Origin: Clostridiales bacterium
GTDB lineage: Bacteria; Bacillota; Clostridia; Oscillospirales; Oscillospiraceae
Direction of reading: 5' to 3'
NCBI GenBank assembly: GCA_004556965.1
Contig: SFFE01000001.1
Coordinates: forward strand, 1 to 64,000
DNA length: 64,000 nucleotides
Each line of letters begins with the position of its first letter. Position 1 is the stretch's first letter. The position numbers and the translations under genes were made by a program. Below the pieces are notes generated by a model. That model was not told the origin of the DNA, ran no database searches, and saw only the letters and a list, made by a program, of their open reading frames with translations. Below are positions 31,468-40,972 of the stretch, one piece after another.

Positions 31468-32799
31468 TTAATAGTGGTATTTTTTCCGCTCGGTCATCAG
31501 AAATGCGATGGAGATCGCTGCGCACAGGGTCTCGGCGGCGGTGACGGCGAGCCAGATGCCGTCCAGCCCGAACAGGGCGGGCAGGAGCAGCACCATGCCG
31601 CCGCGCAACACCAGTGTGCGCAGAAACGAGATGAGCGCGGAGACGGGGCCGTTGCACAGCGCTGTGAAAAACGCGGAGGCGTAAATATTCAGCCCATTGC
31701 AGAAATAGCACAGCGCGAACAGACGAAATCCATGCGCGGTCAGCTCCATCAGCGCCGGGTCGAACCCGACGAACGCCGCCGCGAGCGGGCGGCTGAGCGC
31801 TTCCGAGAGCGCCACGATCGCAAGGGACGTAACGCCGACGATGGTCATGCTCTTGCGGTAGACGCTTTGCAGCTCGCCGTGGTTTTCCGCGCCGTAATGG
31901 AAGCTCACGATGGGCGCGCTGCCCATAGAGAAGCCCAAAAACGTCGCGGCGAAGGCGAAGTCCACGTACATCATCACGGAAAATGCCGCCACGCCCCGCT
32001 CGCCGATCAGACGCATGAGCTGGTGGTTGTAGAGAATGCTGACCACGGAGGCGGACAGATTGCTCATCAGCTCGGACGAGCCGTTGACGCAGGCGTTCCA
32101 AAGCTGCCGGCCGTAAAACCGTGTCCCGGTCAGCCGCAGGCCGCTGCGCTTCGGGTGCAGAAAATGAAACAGCGGGATGATGCCGCCGACGCAGCAGCCG
32201 GCGACGGTCGCCCACGCCGCGCCTGCGATGCCCATGCCCAGCACACCGATGAACACATAGTCCAGCGCCATATTTGTCACGCCCGCGGCGACGGCGAGCG
32301 CAAGGCCCCGGTGCGGCTTTTCCGCCACGACGAAAAAGCTCTGAAACGAGGTTTGCAGCATGAACACGGCGATGCCGCTGAACAGCACCCGGCCGTATGT
32401 GACGCAGTCGTCCATCAGCAGCTCGCTCGCCCCGGCAAAGCGTGCGATCGGTTCGACCCAGAGCACGCCGGCAACGGAGAAGGCCACGCCGACGGTCAGA
32501 ATCGTATAAAGGAACATGGAAAAGTACCGGTTTGCCAGTTCCGGTTTGTCCTCGCCGAGCGTTCTGGCGACGATGGCGCTGCCGCCCGTGCCCAGCATAA
32601 AGCCGAAGGAGCCGAAGATCATGTTGACCGGGAACATGATGTTCACGGCAGACAGCGCCAGATCGCCGATGAGATTTGCCACGAACAGCCCGTCTACCAC
32701 GCTGTAGATCGACGAGAAGATCATCATCACGATCGACGGCAGAGTGAACCGCAGCAGCTTCGGGTAGGTGAAATGGTCGGACAGGCGGATGGGCTTCAC
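31468..32799 (-). CDS. MATE-family multidrug/sodium exporter
   Basis: The 443-aa protein has twelve spans in two MATE repeats. N-terminal marks are PSIVMMIFSSIYSVVDGLFV and FGFMLGTGGSAIVARTLGE; the second repeat has SMGSAPIVSFHYGAEN. These carriers export drugs or metabolites against Na+ or H+. The start is GTG, placed by AAGGAG. It is monocistronic. Confidence 0.93.
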   Translation of the reverse strand: MKPIRLSDHFTYPKLLRFTLPSIVMMIFSSIYSVVDGLFVANLIGDLALSAVNIMFPVNMIFGSFGFMLGTGGSAIVARTLGEDKPELANRYFSMFLYTILTVGVAFSVAGVLWVEPIARFAGASELLMDDCVTYGRVLFSGIAVFMLQTSFQSFFVVAEKPHRGLALAVAAGVTNMALDYVFIGVLGMGIAGAAWATVAGCCVGGIIPLFHFLHPKRSGLRLTGTRFYGRQLWNACVNGSSELMSNLSASVVSILYNHQLMRLIGERGVAAFSVMMYVDFAFAATFLGFSMGSAPIVSFHYGAENHGELQSVYRKSMTIVGVTSLAIVALSEALSRPLAAAFVGFDPALMELTAHGFRLFALCYFCNGLNIYASAFFTALCNGPVSALISFLRTLVLRGGMVLLLPALFGLDGIWLAVTAAETLCAAISIAFLMTERKKYHY

Positions 32800-32867
32800 G
32801 TTGGGTGGCTCCTTTGCACACGGCGAAAATCGGTTCCGGTATCCAATAAAATATGCAGAACCGCACC

Positions 32868-32896
32868 AGCATAATCGGAAAATGCCCGGTTGTCAA
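32868..32896 (-). promoter_or_regulatory. Promoter for the MATE gene
   Basis: On the minus strand, perfect TTGACA, 17 bases, then TATGCT, about 70 bases before the start. Confidence 0.7.
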
Positions 32897-32918
32897 GAGC
32901 GCGGCGCCGCAGGAAGGC

Positions 32919-32956
32919 GAAAACCGCCATCCGGTGAACCGGATGGCGGTTTTTGC
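32919..32956 (-). terminator. Terminator of the CobW gene pair
   Basis: AAAACCGCCATCCGG / CCGGATGGCGGTTTT, perfect 15-bp stem with loop TGAA, flanked by A and T runs. Confidence 0.9.
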
Positions 32957-32968
32957 GCTGTTTGAAAA

Positions 32969-33913
32969 TCAGTAAAACGTTGCGACAGCCTCTTCGGGCT
33001 TTTCCGTCTCCTCCATGGACTGCACCGTGAGCACCGGACCCTTGCGGCCGTAGGCGCGGTGGAATTTGTTTTCCAGCGTCGCCGTCAGAATGACCCACTC
33101 GTCGTCGCGGACGGTGTCAGCCTTGTCCCAGTTGCAGATGATGCCGGCAAACTGAATGTCCTCCACGCAGCAGGTCATGATGTGGCGGCCGATGATGAAG
33201 CTGCCCTTCGGCACGTTTTTGCGCACGAGGCAGCGCCCCTTGAAGCGCACGGTCTTACCGTTGTACTTTTTCGGCTCCTCGGACATGTCGCGGTACCAGA
33301 TGGCGTAGTCGCGGTCCTCGATGTTGACGACGGGCGCTTCGATGTCGAACGGCAGGGGGTCTTCGATGTCGTCGTACTCCACCTTGCCGTCGGCGTACTC
33401 ATATGCGATGTCGCACCGGCGGGAGACGCCGCGGATCACCTTGTGCATCGCCATGCGGTCCATGTCCGCCCGGTAGCGGTTGAGCACCACAAGCTCCGCG
33501 CTCTTGATCTTGTCCACCATGAGCTGGCGCATGTTGGCGTTGTAGGTCAGAAACGTCGTCGCGTCGCAGAACAGAAACTCCTGCGCCACGATCCAGCCCT
33601 CCGGCATGTTGGAATAGAGCGTGTCCAGCAGCCACATGCCGTTGTACTCGATCAGAATGCGTTCCGGGTTGAGCTCCCGCTGCATGGCGGAGAGGTTTTC
33701 AGCGGTGAAATCCGCCTCGTCCTCCACTGTGCGGAGAAAAACGTTCGGCGCGCAGAACTGCTCCGGCGCGTACTCCTCCACGCCCTCCTCGCAGAGGACG
33801 AGCAGCGTGCGCTCGCCCTTGTGGAAGCGGCTGTCCTCCAGCGTCTCCTGAATGAACTTCGTTTTGCCGGCTTCCAGAAAGCCGGTGAACAGATAGACCG
33901 GCAGTTCAACCAT
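32969..33913 (-). CDS. CobW-type GTPase fused to a YcgQ-like domain
   Basis: The 314-aa product has an N-terminal CobW/G3E P-loop domain in which Walker A is degenerate (VYLFTGFLEAGKTKFIQETL). Its C-terminal third has KKYNGKTVRFKGRC and RHIMTCCVEDIQFAGIICNW, resembling the soluble part of the TIGR03943/YcgQ permease partner. There is no CxCC metal motif. It starts two bases after the stop of the upstream CobW gene, so the two GTPases are co-expressed. Family context suggests metal insertion or transport; the fusion is unusual. An in-frame TTG nine bases upstream is an alternative start. Confidence 0.75.
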   Translation of the reverse strand: MVELPVYLFTGFLEAGKTKFIQETLEDSRFHKGERTLLVLCEEGVEEYAPEQFCAPNVFLRTVEDEADFTAENLSAMQRELNPERILIEYNGMWLLDTLYSNMPEGWIVAQEFLFCDATTFLTYNANMRQLMVDKIKSAELVVLNRYRADMDRMAMHKVIRGVSRRCDIAYEYADGKVEYDDIEDPLPFDIEAPVVNIEDRDYAIWYRDMSEEPKKYNGKTVRFKGRCLVRKNVPKGSFIIGRHIMTCCVEDIQFAGIICNWDKADTVRDDEWVILTATLENKFHRAYGRKGPVLTVQSMEETEKPEEAVATFY

Positions 33914-33914
33914 T

Positions 33915-35030
<1,116 letters not shown>

Positions 35031-35094
35031 ACTTGAAAGCACTTCCTATTCTGGGGGAACGGTTTGAAGCTGCGTTCCGAAATTCGTAACTTTT

Positions 35095-35123
35095 AGTTTA
35101 CCACATATTTTCTATCAGAGCAA
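35095..35123 (-). promoter_or_regulatory. Promoter for the CobW operon
   Basis: On the minus strand, TTGCTC and TAAACT with a 17-base spacer, about 65 bases before the start codon. Confidence 0.55.
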
Positions 35124-35146
35124 GGCCAAATCCCAACAGGAAACCA

Positions 35147-35175
35147 TTGAGTTTTTACCCGGAACGCGGTAATAT
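35147..35175 (+). promoter_or_regulatory. Promoter for the GH3 gene, giving a leaderless message
   Basis: TTGAGT, 17 bases, TAATAT. The ATG of the gene is the seventh base after the -10 box, so transcription would begin at or next to the start codon. Confidence 0.6.
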
Positions 35176-35181
35176 GAAACT

Positions 35182-36393
35182 ATGGAACATAGAAAACTGG
35201 AAACATACAAACAATATGGAAAGCGGTACGGAAAGTACGCCGCATTTGCGCTGCTTGCGATGGCGCTGATCGCGCTCTGCTGCGTGCGCGGCAGGGTTGC
35301 GCGGCAGGCGGAAGCGCCGCAGCCCACGCAGGAGGAGCGGCAGGCTGACCGCGCGCAGACGCTGCTGGACGGCATGACCGCGCGGGAGAAGATCTGCCAG
35401 CTTCTGATCGTGAGTCCGGAGGCGCTCACGGCGGACGGCGCGGCCGTCACGGAGCTGACGCCGGAGCTGACCGCCGCGCTGCAGGAATATCCCGTGGGCG
35501 GCTTTCTGCTCGCAACCGGCAATCTCAAAACGCGCGAGCAGACGGTGCAGCTCGTCTCCGGCCTGCAGGGCGCAAGCGCAACGCGGCTGTTCATCTGCGC
35601 GGACGAGGAGGGCGGCCAGGTCGGACGGCTGATGTACACCATCGGCACCACGAAGCTCAACAGCATGTTCAGCTACCGCGCGCTCGGCACACAGACGGCG
35701 TATGACAACGCGGTGACGCTTGCGACCGATCTGCAGTCCTGCGGCTTCAACGTGGACTTTGCGCCGGTGGCCGACGTGTGGAGCAACCCGAAAAATACCG
35801 TCATCGGCGACCGCGCGTACAGCGACGATTATGACGAGGCGGCCGAGCTGGTCGCCGCCGCCGTGCAGGGCTTCCGGGACAGCAACACCATCTGCTGCCT
35901 GAAGCACTTTCCCGGCCACGGCAACACGGAGACGGACTCGCACCGGCAGGCCGCGATCGTGAACAAAACGCTGCACGAGCTGCTGCAGGAGGATCTGAAG
36001 CCCTTCCTCAGCGGCATGGAGGCGGGCGCGGACATGGTCATGGTGGGACACCTGACCGTCCCGTCCATGGACGAGCAGCCGGCGTCCATGTCGTATAAGC
36101 TCGTCACGAGCCTGCTGCGGCGGCAGCTGACCTTCCGTGGCGTGATCGTCACGGACGGTTTGCAGATGCAGGCGCTGGGGGATTATACGGACGCGGAAAA
36201 GGCGGTGCGCTGCCTGCAGGCGGGCGTGGACGTGCTGCTGGAGATCGAAGACGTGCCCGGCGCGGTGGCCGCCGTGGAGCAGGCGCTCGCGGACGGTACG
36301 CTCTCGCAGGAGCAGCTTGACGCGAGCGTGCTGCGCGTGCTGAATCTGAAGCTCTCGCACGGCATTTTGCCGCTCGATGACGAAACGGACTGA
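35182..36393 (+). CDS. Glycoside hydrolase family 3, NagZ-like beta-N-acetylhexosaminidase
   Basis: The 403-aa product has an N-terminal signal anchor (about 20-36), so it acts outside the cytoplasm, and a GH3 domain: PVGGFLLATGNL, FICADEEGGQVGRL, NVDFAPVADVW, the catalytic-loop CLKHFPGHGNTETDSH and the nucleophile D325 in VTDGLQMQAL. NagZ enzymes release N-acetylglucosamine from peptidoglycan fragments. Only a weak ribosome site precedes the ATG, which matches the leaderless promoter. Confidence 0.92.
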   Translation: MEHRKLETYKQYGKRYGKYAAFALLAMALIALCCVRGRVARQAEAPQPTQEERQADRAQTLLDGMTAREKICQLLIVSPEALTADGAAVTELTPELTAALQEYPVGGFLLATGNLKTREQTVQLVSGLQGASATRLFICADEEGGQVGRLMYTIGTTKLNSMFSYRALGTQTAYDNAVTLATDLQSCGFNVDFAPVADVWSNPKNTVIGDRAYSDDYDEAAELVAAAVQGFRDSNTICCLKHFPGHGNTETDSHRQAAIVNKTLHELLQEDLKPFLSGMEAGADMVMVGHLTVPSMDEQPASMSYKLVTSLLRRQLTFRGVIVTDGLQMQALGDYTDAEKAVRCLQAGVDVLLEIEDVPGAVAAVEQALADGTLSQEQLDASVLRVLNLKLSHGILPLDDETD

Positions 36394-36431
36394 AAACGGC
36401 GCCTGTCCACGAAATGTTTAAATATTTTTAA

Positions 36432-36459
36432 TTGACTTTTAAGAAAGAAGCCATATAAT
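36432..36459 (+). promoter_or_regulatory. Promoter for the DegV gene
   Basis: TTGACT and a perfect TATAAT with a 16-base spacer. The leader is about 105 bases and contains a TTTGAAAAA / TTTTTCAAA hairpin at 36499-36524 of unknown role. Confidence 0.75.
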
Positions 36460-36571
36460 AAGCTAATGTGTCCTCAATTGTTATGATTTACGACACAATT
36501 TGAAAAAACTGTTGATTTTTCAAATCAGAGATTCTCTATTTTGAACCTGTCTGCGGACAAGGAGGTGCCCC

Positions 36572-37441
36572 ATGCACTTTGCCATCATCACCGATACATC
36601 CACGAATCTGCCGGCGCGCTATCTGCGTGCCAGCGATGTGACGGCGGTCCCGTTTTCCTATTTCGTGGAGGAAGAGGAGCACCTTTGCCCGGCTGCAGAC
36701 GAGTTTGACGGCAGGGCGTTTTACGATCAGCTCCGCCAGGGCACCGAGGTGAAGACGGCGCTCATCAACGAGCAGCGGTATACGGACTATTTCGAGCCGG
36801 TGCTGCAGGCCGGGCAGGACATTTTGTTCGTCGGCATGTCGTCCGGTATCAGCGGCTCCATGCAGGTGGCGAAGCTCGCCGCGCACGAGCTGTGCGAGCG
36901 GTATCCCGACCGGAAGATCGTCGTGATGGACACGATGGCAGCGTCGCTGGGCGAGGGCATCTTCGTCCGGACGGCGGTTCGGCTGCGCGACGCGGGGAAG
37001 ACGCTGGCGGAGACGGCGGCGGAGCTGCTGCGGATGCGCGGGCATGTCTGTCAGTTTTTCACCGTGGACGATCTGATGTTCCTGCGCCGCGGCGGCCGCA
37101 TTTCCAACATCACCGCCGTGCTCGGCACGGTGCTTGGCATCAAGCCGCTGCTCAAGGGCAATGAAGAAGGGCAGATCATCGTCTACGGCAAGACGCGCGG
37201 CCGCAAAAAGGCGCTGCGCGCGCTGGCTGAGGAGCTGGAGGCGCGGTTTTTGCCCGATCACCCGTACCAGCATGTCGCCATCGCGCACGGCGACTGTGAG
37301 GAGGACGCGCAGACCGTCGCCGCGCTCATCCGCGAGCAGCACCCGGAGGTCGAAGTTGAGATCGAGTGCTACGAGCCGGTCACCGGCTCCCACGTCGGCC
37401 CCGGTACCGTGGCGCTGTTCTTCGTCGGGACAGAACGGTAA
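36572..37441 (+). CDS. DegV-family fatty acid-binding protein
   Basis: The 289-aa product begins FAIITDTSTNLP and has MSSGISGSMQ, FFTVDDLMFLRRGGRISNIT and a closing GSHVGPGTVALFF, all hallmarks of DegV/FakB proteins. These bind one fatty acid, often to feed a FakA kinase for phospholipid synthesis. No fakA gene is nearby. The ribosome site AAGGAGGTGCCCC is strong. Confidence 0.95.
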   Translation: MHFAIITDTSTNLPARYLRASDVTAVPFSYFVEEEEHLCPAADEFDGRAFYDQLRQGTEVKTALINEQRYTDYFEPVLQAGQDILFVGMSSGISGSMQVAKLAAHELCERYPDRKIVVMDTMAASLGEGIFVRTAVRLRDAGKTLAETAAELLRMRGHVCQFFTVDDLMFLRRGGRISNITAVLGTVLGIKPLLKGNEEGQIIVYGKTRGRKKALRALAEELEARFLPDHPYQHVAIAHGDCEEDAQTVAALIREQHPEVEVEIECYEPVTGSHVGPGTVALFFVGTER

Positions 37442-37454
37442 AAATCAGATACGA

Positions 37455-37486
37455 GAACGCCGGTGGCTCCGAAGCTTGGAGCCGCC
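37455..37486 (+). terminator. Terminator of the DegV gene
   Basis: AACGCCGGTGGCTCC / GGAGCCGCCGGCGTT (one G-U pair), loop GAAGCTT, tail TTTTC. Confidence 0.85.
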
Positions 37487-37589
37487 GGCGTTTTCGCGCT
37501 TGAGCGCTTCGTAGGGGACGATGCACCCCCAGAGCACTTTGTCGCCGCCGTTGGCGGCTCGGGCGCCCACATCGTCCCGCGTTCTTTTC

Positions 37590-37968
37590 CACCCCATTTC
37601 TTTCCGAACGCCGGAAAGAAACGCGGTGGAGCCGCAAAGAAAGGTCGCCAAAGGGGGATGTGGGCCCCCCTTTGGAATCCCCCAGCGACCGACGCTGGCG
37701 GTGAAATCGCCTTGGCACTATAGGGTCACCGCTCATCCCTATGTCTTACGCTGGCCGTCGTCTGGCGCGAACGCAAGCGGTTCGCGCGCTGCGGTGGAAG
37801 CTTCGGCCTTTTGGCGCGGTGCGTGATACGGTAGCTGGTGCGTTACCCTCCCCGCATCTCCGACGGAATCCAGCGTAGCGATTCCGGAGGATAAGGAAGA
37901 ATGAAGAAGCGGATATGAAGTTTTCGTACTTGTACGGAAACGAAATGGAGCGCGTTCATTCTGACGTG
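37590..37968. repeat. Multi-hairpin intergenic element
   Basis: Five short perfect hairpins follow one another: TTTCTTTCC/GGAAAGAAA (37597-37621), AAAGGGGG/CCCCCTTT (37650-37673), CCAGCG/CGCTGG (37682-37698), GCGCGAAC/GTTCGCGC (37765-37787), GGAATC/GATTCC (37865-37885). From 37895 a minus-strand copy of the GCGTCAGAA...TTCTTCC repeat runs into the end of the cation exporter gene. The remaining bases from 37487 hold no credible gene. Confidence 0.65.
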
Positions 37969-39131
37969 GTATATGGTTTGTCGATCTTGATCACGGCGAA
38001 AACGTTCGGACATTCCGCCGTGATGCGGTCGGAGATGGCGGCGGCTGCCTCCTCGTCCGAATGCTCGAAGTTGTGCGGGATCACGGCGTCGAAGATGACG
38101 TTCGTGTGCGTCGGTCCGGTCACCATGCGGAAATCGTGGATGGTGATGCGCGCGTCCACCTCCGCGGCAATGGCGGCGACCCGCTTGCGCATGGCGACGA
38201 CCGCTTCGTCGTCCGTGCAGATGGGGTCCATGTGGATGACGGATTCGCAGCCGAGCTTCTGATCCAGCTCCGCCATGGCCTGGTCGATCACGTCGTGCAC
38301 GGTGAACACGTTCAGGTTGCCGGGAACCTCCGCGTGCAGCGAGACCATCAGCCGCCCCGGCCCGTAGTCGTGCACGACGAGGTCGTGAATGCCGACGATG
38401 TTGTCGTAGGACAAAACGATGTCCTCGATCTGCTTGACGAGCTTCGGGTCGGGCGTGGTGCCGAGCAATTGCAGCAGCGTTTCCTTTGCCGAGCCGACGC
38501 CCGCCCACAGAATGAACAGCGACACGAGCGCGCCGCCCCACCCGTCGAGATTCAGGCCGAACGCGCGGTAGAGGAGCGTACACACAAGCACCACGAACGT
38601 GGAGAGCGTGTCGGACGTGTAGTCCGCCGCAGTGGCGCGCATGGCGGAAGAGTCGATCTTGTCGGCAATCGAGCGCGTGAAGTGCGCCATGTAAAACTTC
38701 ACCGCGATGGACAGCGCCAGAATCAGCACCGCGACCCACGAGAACGTGACGGCCTCCGGCGTGATGATCTTCACGACAGAGCTGCGCCCCAGCTCCACCG
38801 CCGCGACGAGGATGAGCGCCGAGACGATCAGCCCCGTGATGTATTCGATGCGGCCGTGGCCGAACGGGCGGTCGGGCGCGGGCTTCGCGTTGGCGAACTT
38901 GAAGCCGACGAGCATCAGCACGGCGCTGCCCGCGTCCGCGAGGTTGTTGAAGGCGTCGGCCATGATGGCGACCGAGCCGGTCAGAATGCCGATGAACTCC
39001 TTGGCGGCGAACAGCAGCACGTTGAACGCGATCGCCGCGATGCTGCACAGCGTGCCGTAGGCCGTGCGCACGCGCGGGTCCCCGTAATTCTGATCGTCCT
39101 TGATGAAGCGTTTGGCAAAAAAGTCGATCAT
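37956..39131 (-). CDS. Cation diffusion facilitator (CDF) metal exporter
   Basis: The 391-aa protein has six spans with the metal site AIMADAFNNLADAG in TM2 and ATAADYTSDTLST in TM5. It ends in a long cytoplasmic domain with CDF dimer features (VHDYGPGRLMVSLHAEVP). CDF proteins export zinc, cobalt, iron or manganese. The last four codons and stop (TTSE) come from an intergenic repeat copy. An in-frame GTG nine bases upstream is an alternative start. Confidence 0.93.
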   Translation of the reverse strand: MIDFFAKRFIKDDQNYGDPRVRTAYGTLCSIAAIAFNVLLFAAKEFIGILTGSVAIMADAFNNLADAGSAVLMLVGFKFANAKPAPDRPFGHGRIEYITGLIVSALILVAAVELGRSSVVKIITPEAVTFSWVAVLILALSIAVKFYMAHFTRSIADKIDSSAMRATAADYTSDTLSTFVVLVCTLLYRAFGLNLDGWGGALVSLFILWAGVGSAKETLLQLLGTTPDPKLVKQIEDIVLSYDNIVGIHDLVVHDYGPGRLMVSLHAEVPGNLNVFTVHDVIDQAMAELDQKLGCESVIHMDPICTDDEAVVAMRKRVAAIAAEVDARITIHDFRMVTGPTHTNVIFDAVIPHNFEHSDEEAAAAISDRITAECPNVFAVIKIDKPYTTSE

Positions 39132-39148
39132 TGTTATCACCGGGGGCT

Positions 39149-39177
39149 ATTATACTGTCCCCGGCGCGCCGCTGCAA
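39149..39177 (-). promoter_or_regulatory. Promoter for the CDF gene
   Basis: On the minus strand, TTGCAG and perfect TATAAT with a 17-base spacer. The predicted transcript begins about 11 bases before the ATG. Confidence 0.7.
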
Positions 39178-39220
39178 GCGGGTTTCGCGCTTTTTCCCAA
39201 AAATTCTGCCGCCCGCGCCG

Positions 39221-39249
39221 TTGTAAGCGGGTGGAAAACGTGGTAACAT
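39221..39249 (+). promoter_or_regulatory. Promoter for the second Nudix gene
   Basis: TTGTAA and TAACAT separated by 17 bases, 42 bases before the start. Confidence 0.55.
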
Positions 39250-39290
39250 AAAGAGCACGGCGGATGCGCCGGAAAGCAGAGGGAAAACAC

Positions 39291-39857
39291 ATGCAATTTC
39301 GCAGCATTGAAAAAAAAGAGAGCGGCGCGTTTCTGCACCGCTATGACCTGCATTATACCGACAACCGCGGCAATCCGCGCACATATGAGATGGTCAGCCG
39401 CGACGCGCGGCTCGACTCGTACGAGCGGCTGCTGCACCACCCGGCGGATGCGGTCGTCATGATCATGACCGACCGGGAGAACGAGCATTTCGCGCTCATC
39501 CACGAGTTTCGCATGGAGATCGGCAAGGCGATCTACGGTCTTCCGGCAGGGCTGATCGACCCGGGCGAGACGGTGGAGCAGTGCGCGCGGCGCGAGCTGC
39601 GCGAGGAGACGGGGCTGCAGCTCGTCGAGATCCGTGAAATTTTGCCGCCCGCCGCCTGCGCCGTGGGCTTGAGCGACGAAAAGACCATCTGCGTTTTCGG
39701 CACGGCGGAGGGCACGTTCCACCCCAGCGCTGCCACCGGCGAGGAGATCGAAGCCGCGTGGTACACCCGCGAGCAGGTGCGCGCGCTGCAAAAGACGGAG
39801 CTGTTCGGCTCGTGGGCGCTGGCGTATAGCTGGATGTGGGCGAACGGCAAGCTGTAA
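39291..39857 (+). CDS. Nudix hydrolase
   Basis: The 188-aa protein carries the Nudix box GLIDPGETVEQCARRELREE then TGL, preceded by FRMEIGKAIYGLPAG, typical of ADP-ribose or related sugar-nucleotide pyrophosphatases. Start MQFRSIEKK is used because AGAGGGAAAACAC precedes it. It is a different protein from the Nudix gene at 13.3 kb (low similarity outside the box) and is monocistronic. Confidence 0.92.
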   Translation: MQFRSIEKKESGAFLHRYDLHYTDNRGNPRTYEMVSRDARLDSYERLLHHPADAVVMIMTDRENEHFALIHEFRMEIGKAIYGLPAGLIDPGETVEQCARRELREETGLQLVEIREILPPAACAVGLSDEKTICVFGTAEGTFHPSAATGEEIEAAWYTREQVRALQKTELFGSWALAYSWMWANGKL

Positions 39858-39866
39858 TGACAGTTT

Positions 39867-39905
39867 CACGCCCCGGCAGGAAAAATCCTGCCGGGGCGTG
39901 TTTTC
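39867..39905. terminator. Bidirectional terminator
   Basis: Perfect 15-bp stem CACGCCCCGGCAGGA / TCCTGCCGGGGCGTG with loop AAAA and tail TTTTC. It slightly overlaps the end of the convergent small gene. Confidence 0.9.
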
Positions 39906-40092
39906 ACTGGTTTGCAAACCGGTCCACATAGGCGCGCATCTCCTGCTTGGAGTCGATGCCGTGTACGCCGTCGATGAAGCGGCGCTTTTCCGCGTCGGAA
40001 AGCGCAGAGAACTTTTCCAGCGCCTTCTGGTTGCGCACGAGCGCCATGCCGAGTCCCATCGGGACGGCCGGCTGCAGCGGCTGATTGTTCAT
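39904..40092 (-). CDS. 62-aa small helical protein
   Basis: Starts MNNQPLQPAVPMGLGMALVR, then ALEKFSALSDAEKRRFIDGV and ends MRAYVDRFANQ. The ALSDAEKRRFI...SKxEM pattern resembles the C-terminal helical piece of YdeI/OmpD-associated proteins. As a stand-alone small protein its role is unknown. GGTGGA stands before the ATG. Confidence 0.75.
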   Translation of the reverse strand: MNNQPLQPAVPMGLGMALVRNQKALEKFSALSDAEKRRFIDGVHGIDSKQEMRAYVDRFANQ

Positions 40093-40144
40093 AAAAATCC
40101 ACCTCTGATTTGTATTATGGCGGATTTGCGAAGAAATGATACCG

Positions 40145-40864
40145 TTACTTCAAATTCAACACCTGTCTGCCGTCGTAGCCCTTTTCGCGGAACTCCGCAT
40201 TCAAAAATTCGTACCGCTCCACGTCGATGCGCAGCACATGCAGCATGGACGGCAGCTGCTGGAGCTGCACAAGCTGCAGGCCGCGCGACTGCATCACGCG
40301 CTCGTATTCCTCGTCCGCCGGGTCGATGTACACGGCGCGCCCCGTGATCTGCAGCCCCTTCGTGCTGCGCATATCCTTGTAATCGTCATAGACCGCGGCG
40401 GACACGGCGCCGTTCCACCAGATGCCCTTGAACTTCCTGCCGCCCTCGGTGACGATGTAGAGCCTCCCGTCCGTGCAGCGGTATTCCAGCGGCGTGCAGC
40501 GCACCCACTTGCCGCAGCCCGTGGCGAGCGCGAGCGTATTGTGCGCCTGCAAAAACGCCTCGATCTCCTGCGCGAGCATGGCGTCCGGCATGGGCTTTTC
40601 AATGGGATTGAACGCACTTGCGATCAGCTCCGCGGCGGCAACGGTCTCCTCCTCGCCCTTGGGCCGGAACGTGACGCGCTCCTGCATGCCGACCGTGACG
40701 ACCGGGCCGGCTTCGCCCTGCGTCACGAGCACGACGTTGCCGAACGCGCCCCAGTCGCGCGGCGCGCGCTCGGCGGGGAAGAGCTTGCAGAAGCCGATGA
40801 CGGTGCCGAGAATGTAGGCCGTCTGCTTCACGGCGGGATCATAGATGACAGCGGTTGTTTTCAT
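40145..40864 (-). CDS. Pyridoxamine-phosphate-oxidase-like FMN-binding protein
   Basis: The 239-aa product has a C-terminal split-barrel flavin domain: FLQAHNTLALATGCGKWVRC, TDGRLYIVTEGGRKFKGI, DMRSTKGLQITGRAVYID. The first about 90 residues form an extra N-terminal domain (AVKQTAYILGTVIGFCKLFP). Split-barrel proteins use FMN or F420 in small reductions; the substrate is unknown. Start MKTTAVIYD follows GGGGGTAACC. Confidence 0.85.
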   Translation of the reverse strand: MKTTAVIYDPAVKQTAYILGTVIGFCKLFPAERAPRDWGAFGNVVLVTQGEAGPVVTVGMQERVTFRPKGEEETVAAAELIASAFNPIEKPMPDAMLAQEIEAFLQAHNTLALATGCGKWVRCTPLEYRCTDGRLYIVTEGGRKFKGIWWNGAVSAAVYDDYKDMRSTKGLQITGRAVYIDPADEEYERVMQSRGLQLVQLQQLPSMLHVLRIDVERYEFLNAEFREKGYDGRQVLNLK

Positions 40865-40894
40865 GGTTACCCCCAATGGATTGAAGTTTTTATC

Positions 40895-40924
40895 ATTATA
40901 ACACATCGCATTGTGGATTGTAAA
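40895..40924 (-). promoter_or_regulatory. Promoter for the FMN-binding protein gene
   Basis: On the minus strand, TTTACA and perfect TATAAT with an 18-base spacer. It shares its -35 bases with the divergent promoter. Confidence 0.65.
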
Positions 40925-40946
40925 ATATCTGCGCGGATGATACAAT
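40918..40946 (+). promoter_or_regulatory. Divergent promoter for the ArsC/Spx gene
   Basis: TTGTAA and TACAAT with a 17-base spacer. Its -35 hexamer overlaps by five bases that of the minus-strand promoter, so only one polymerase can probably bind at a time. Confidence 0.65.
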
Positions 40947-40972
40947 GAGAAAAACAAGAGGAGGGTCGAACG

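Noticed and set aside
37463..37826. Short open frames on both strands in the 37.5-kb gap
   Set aside because: No ribosome sites, and the reading frames run through a series of perfect hairpins; better explained as non-coding repeat DNA.
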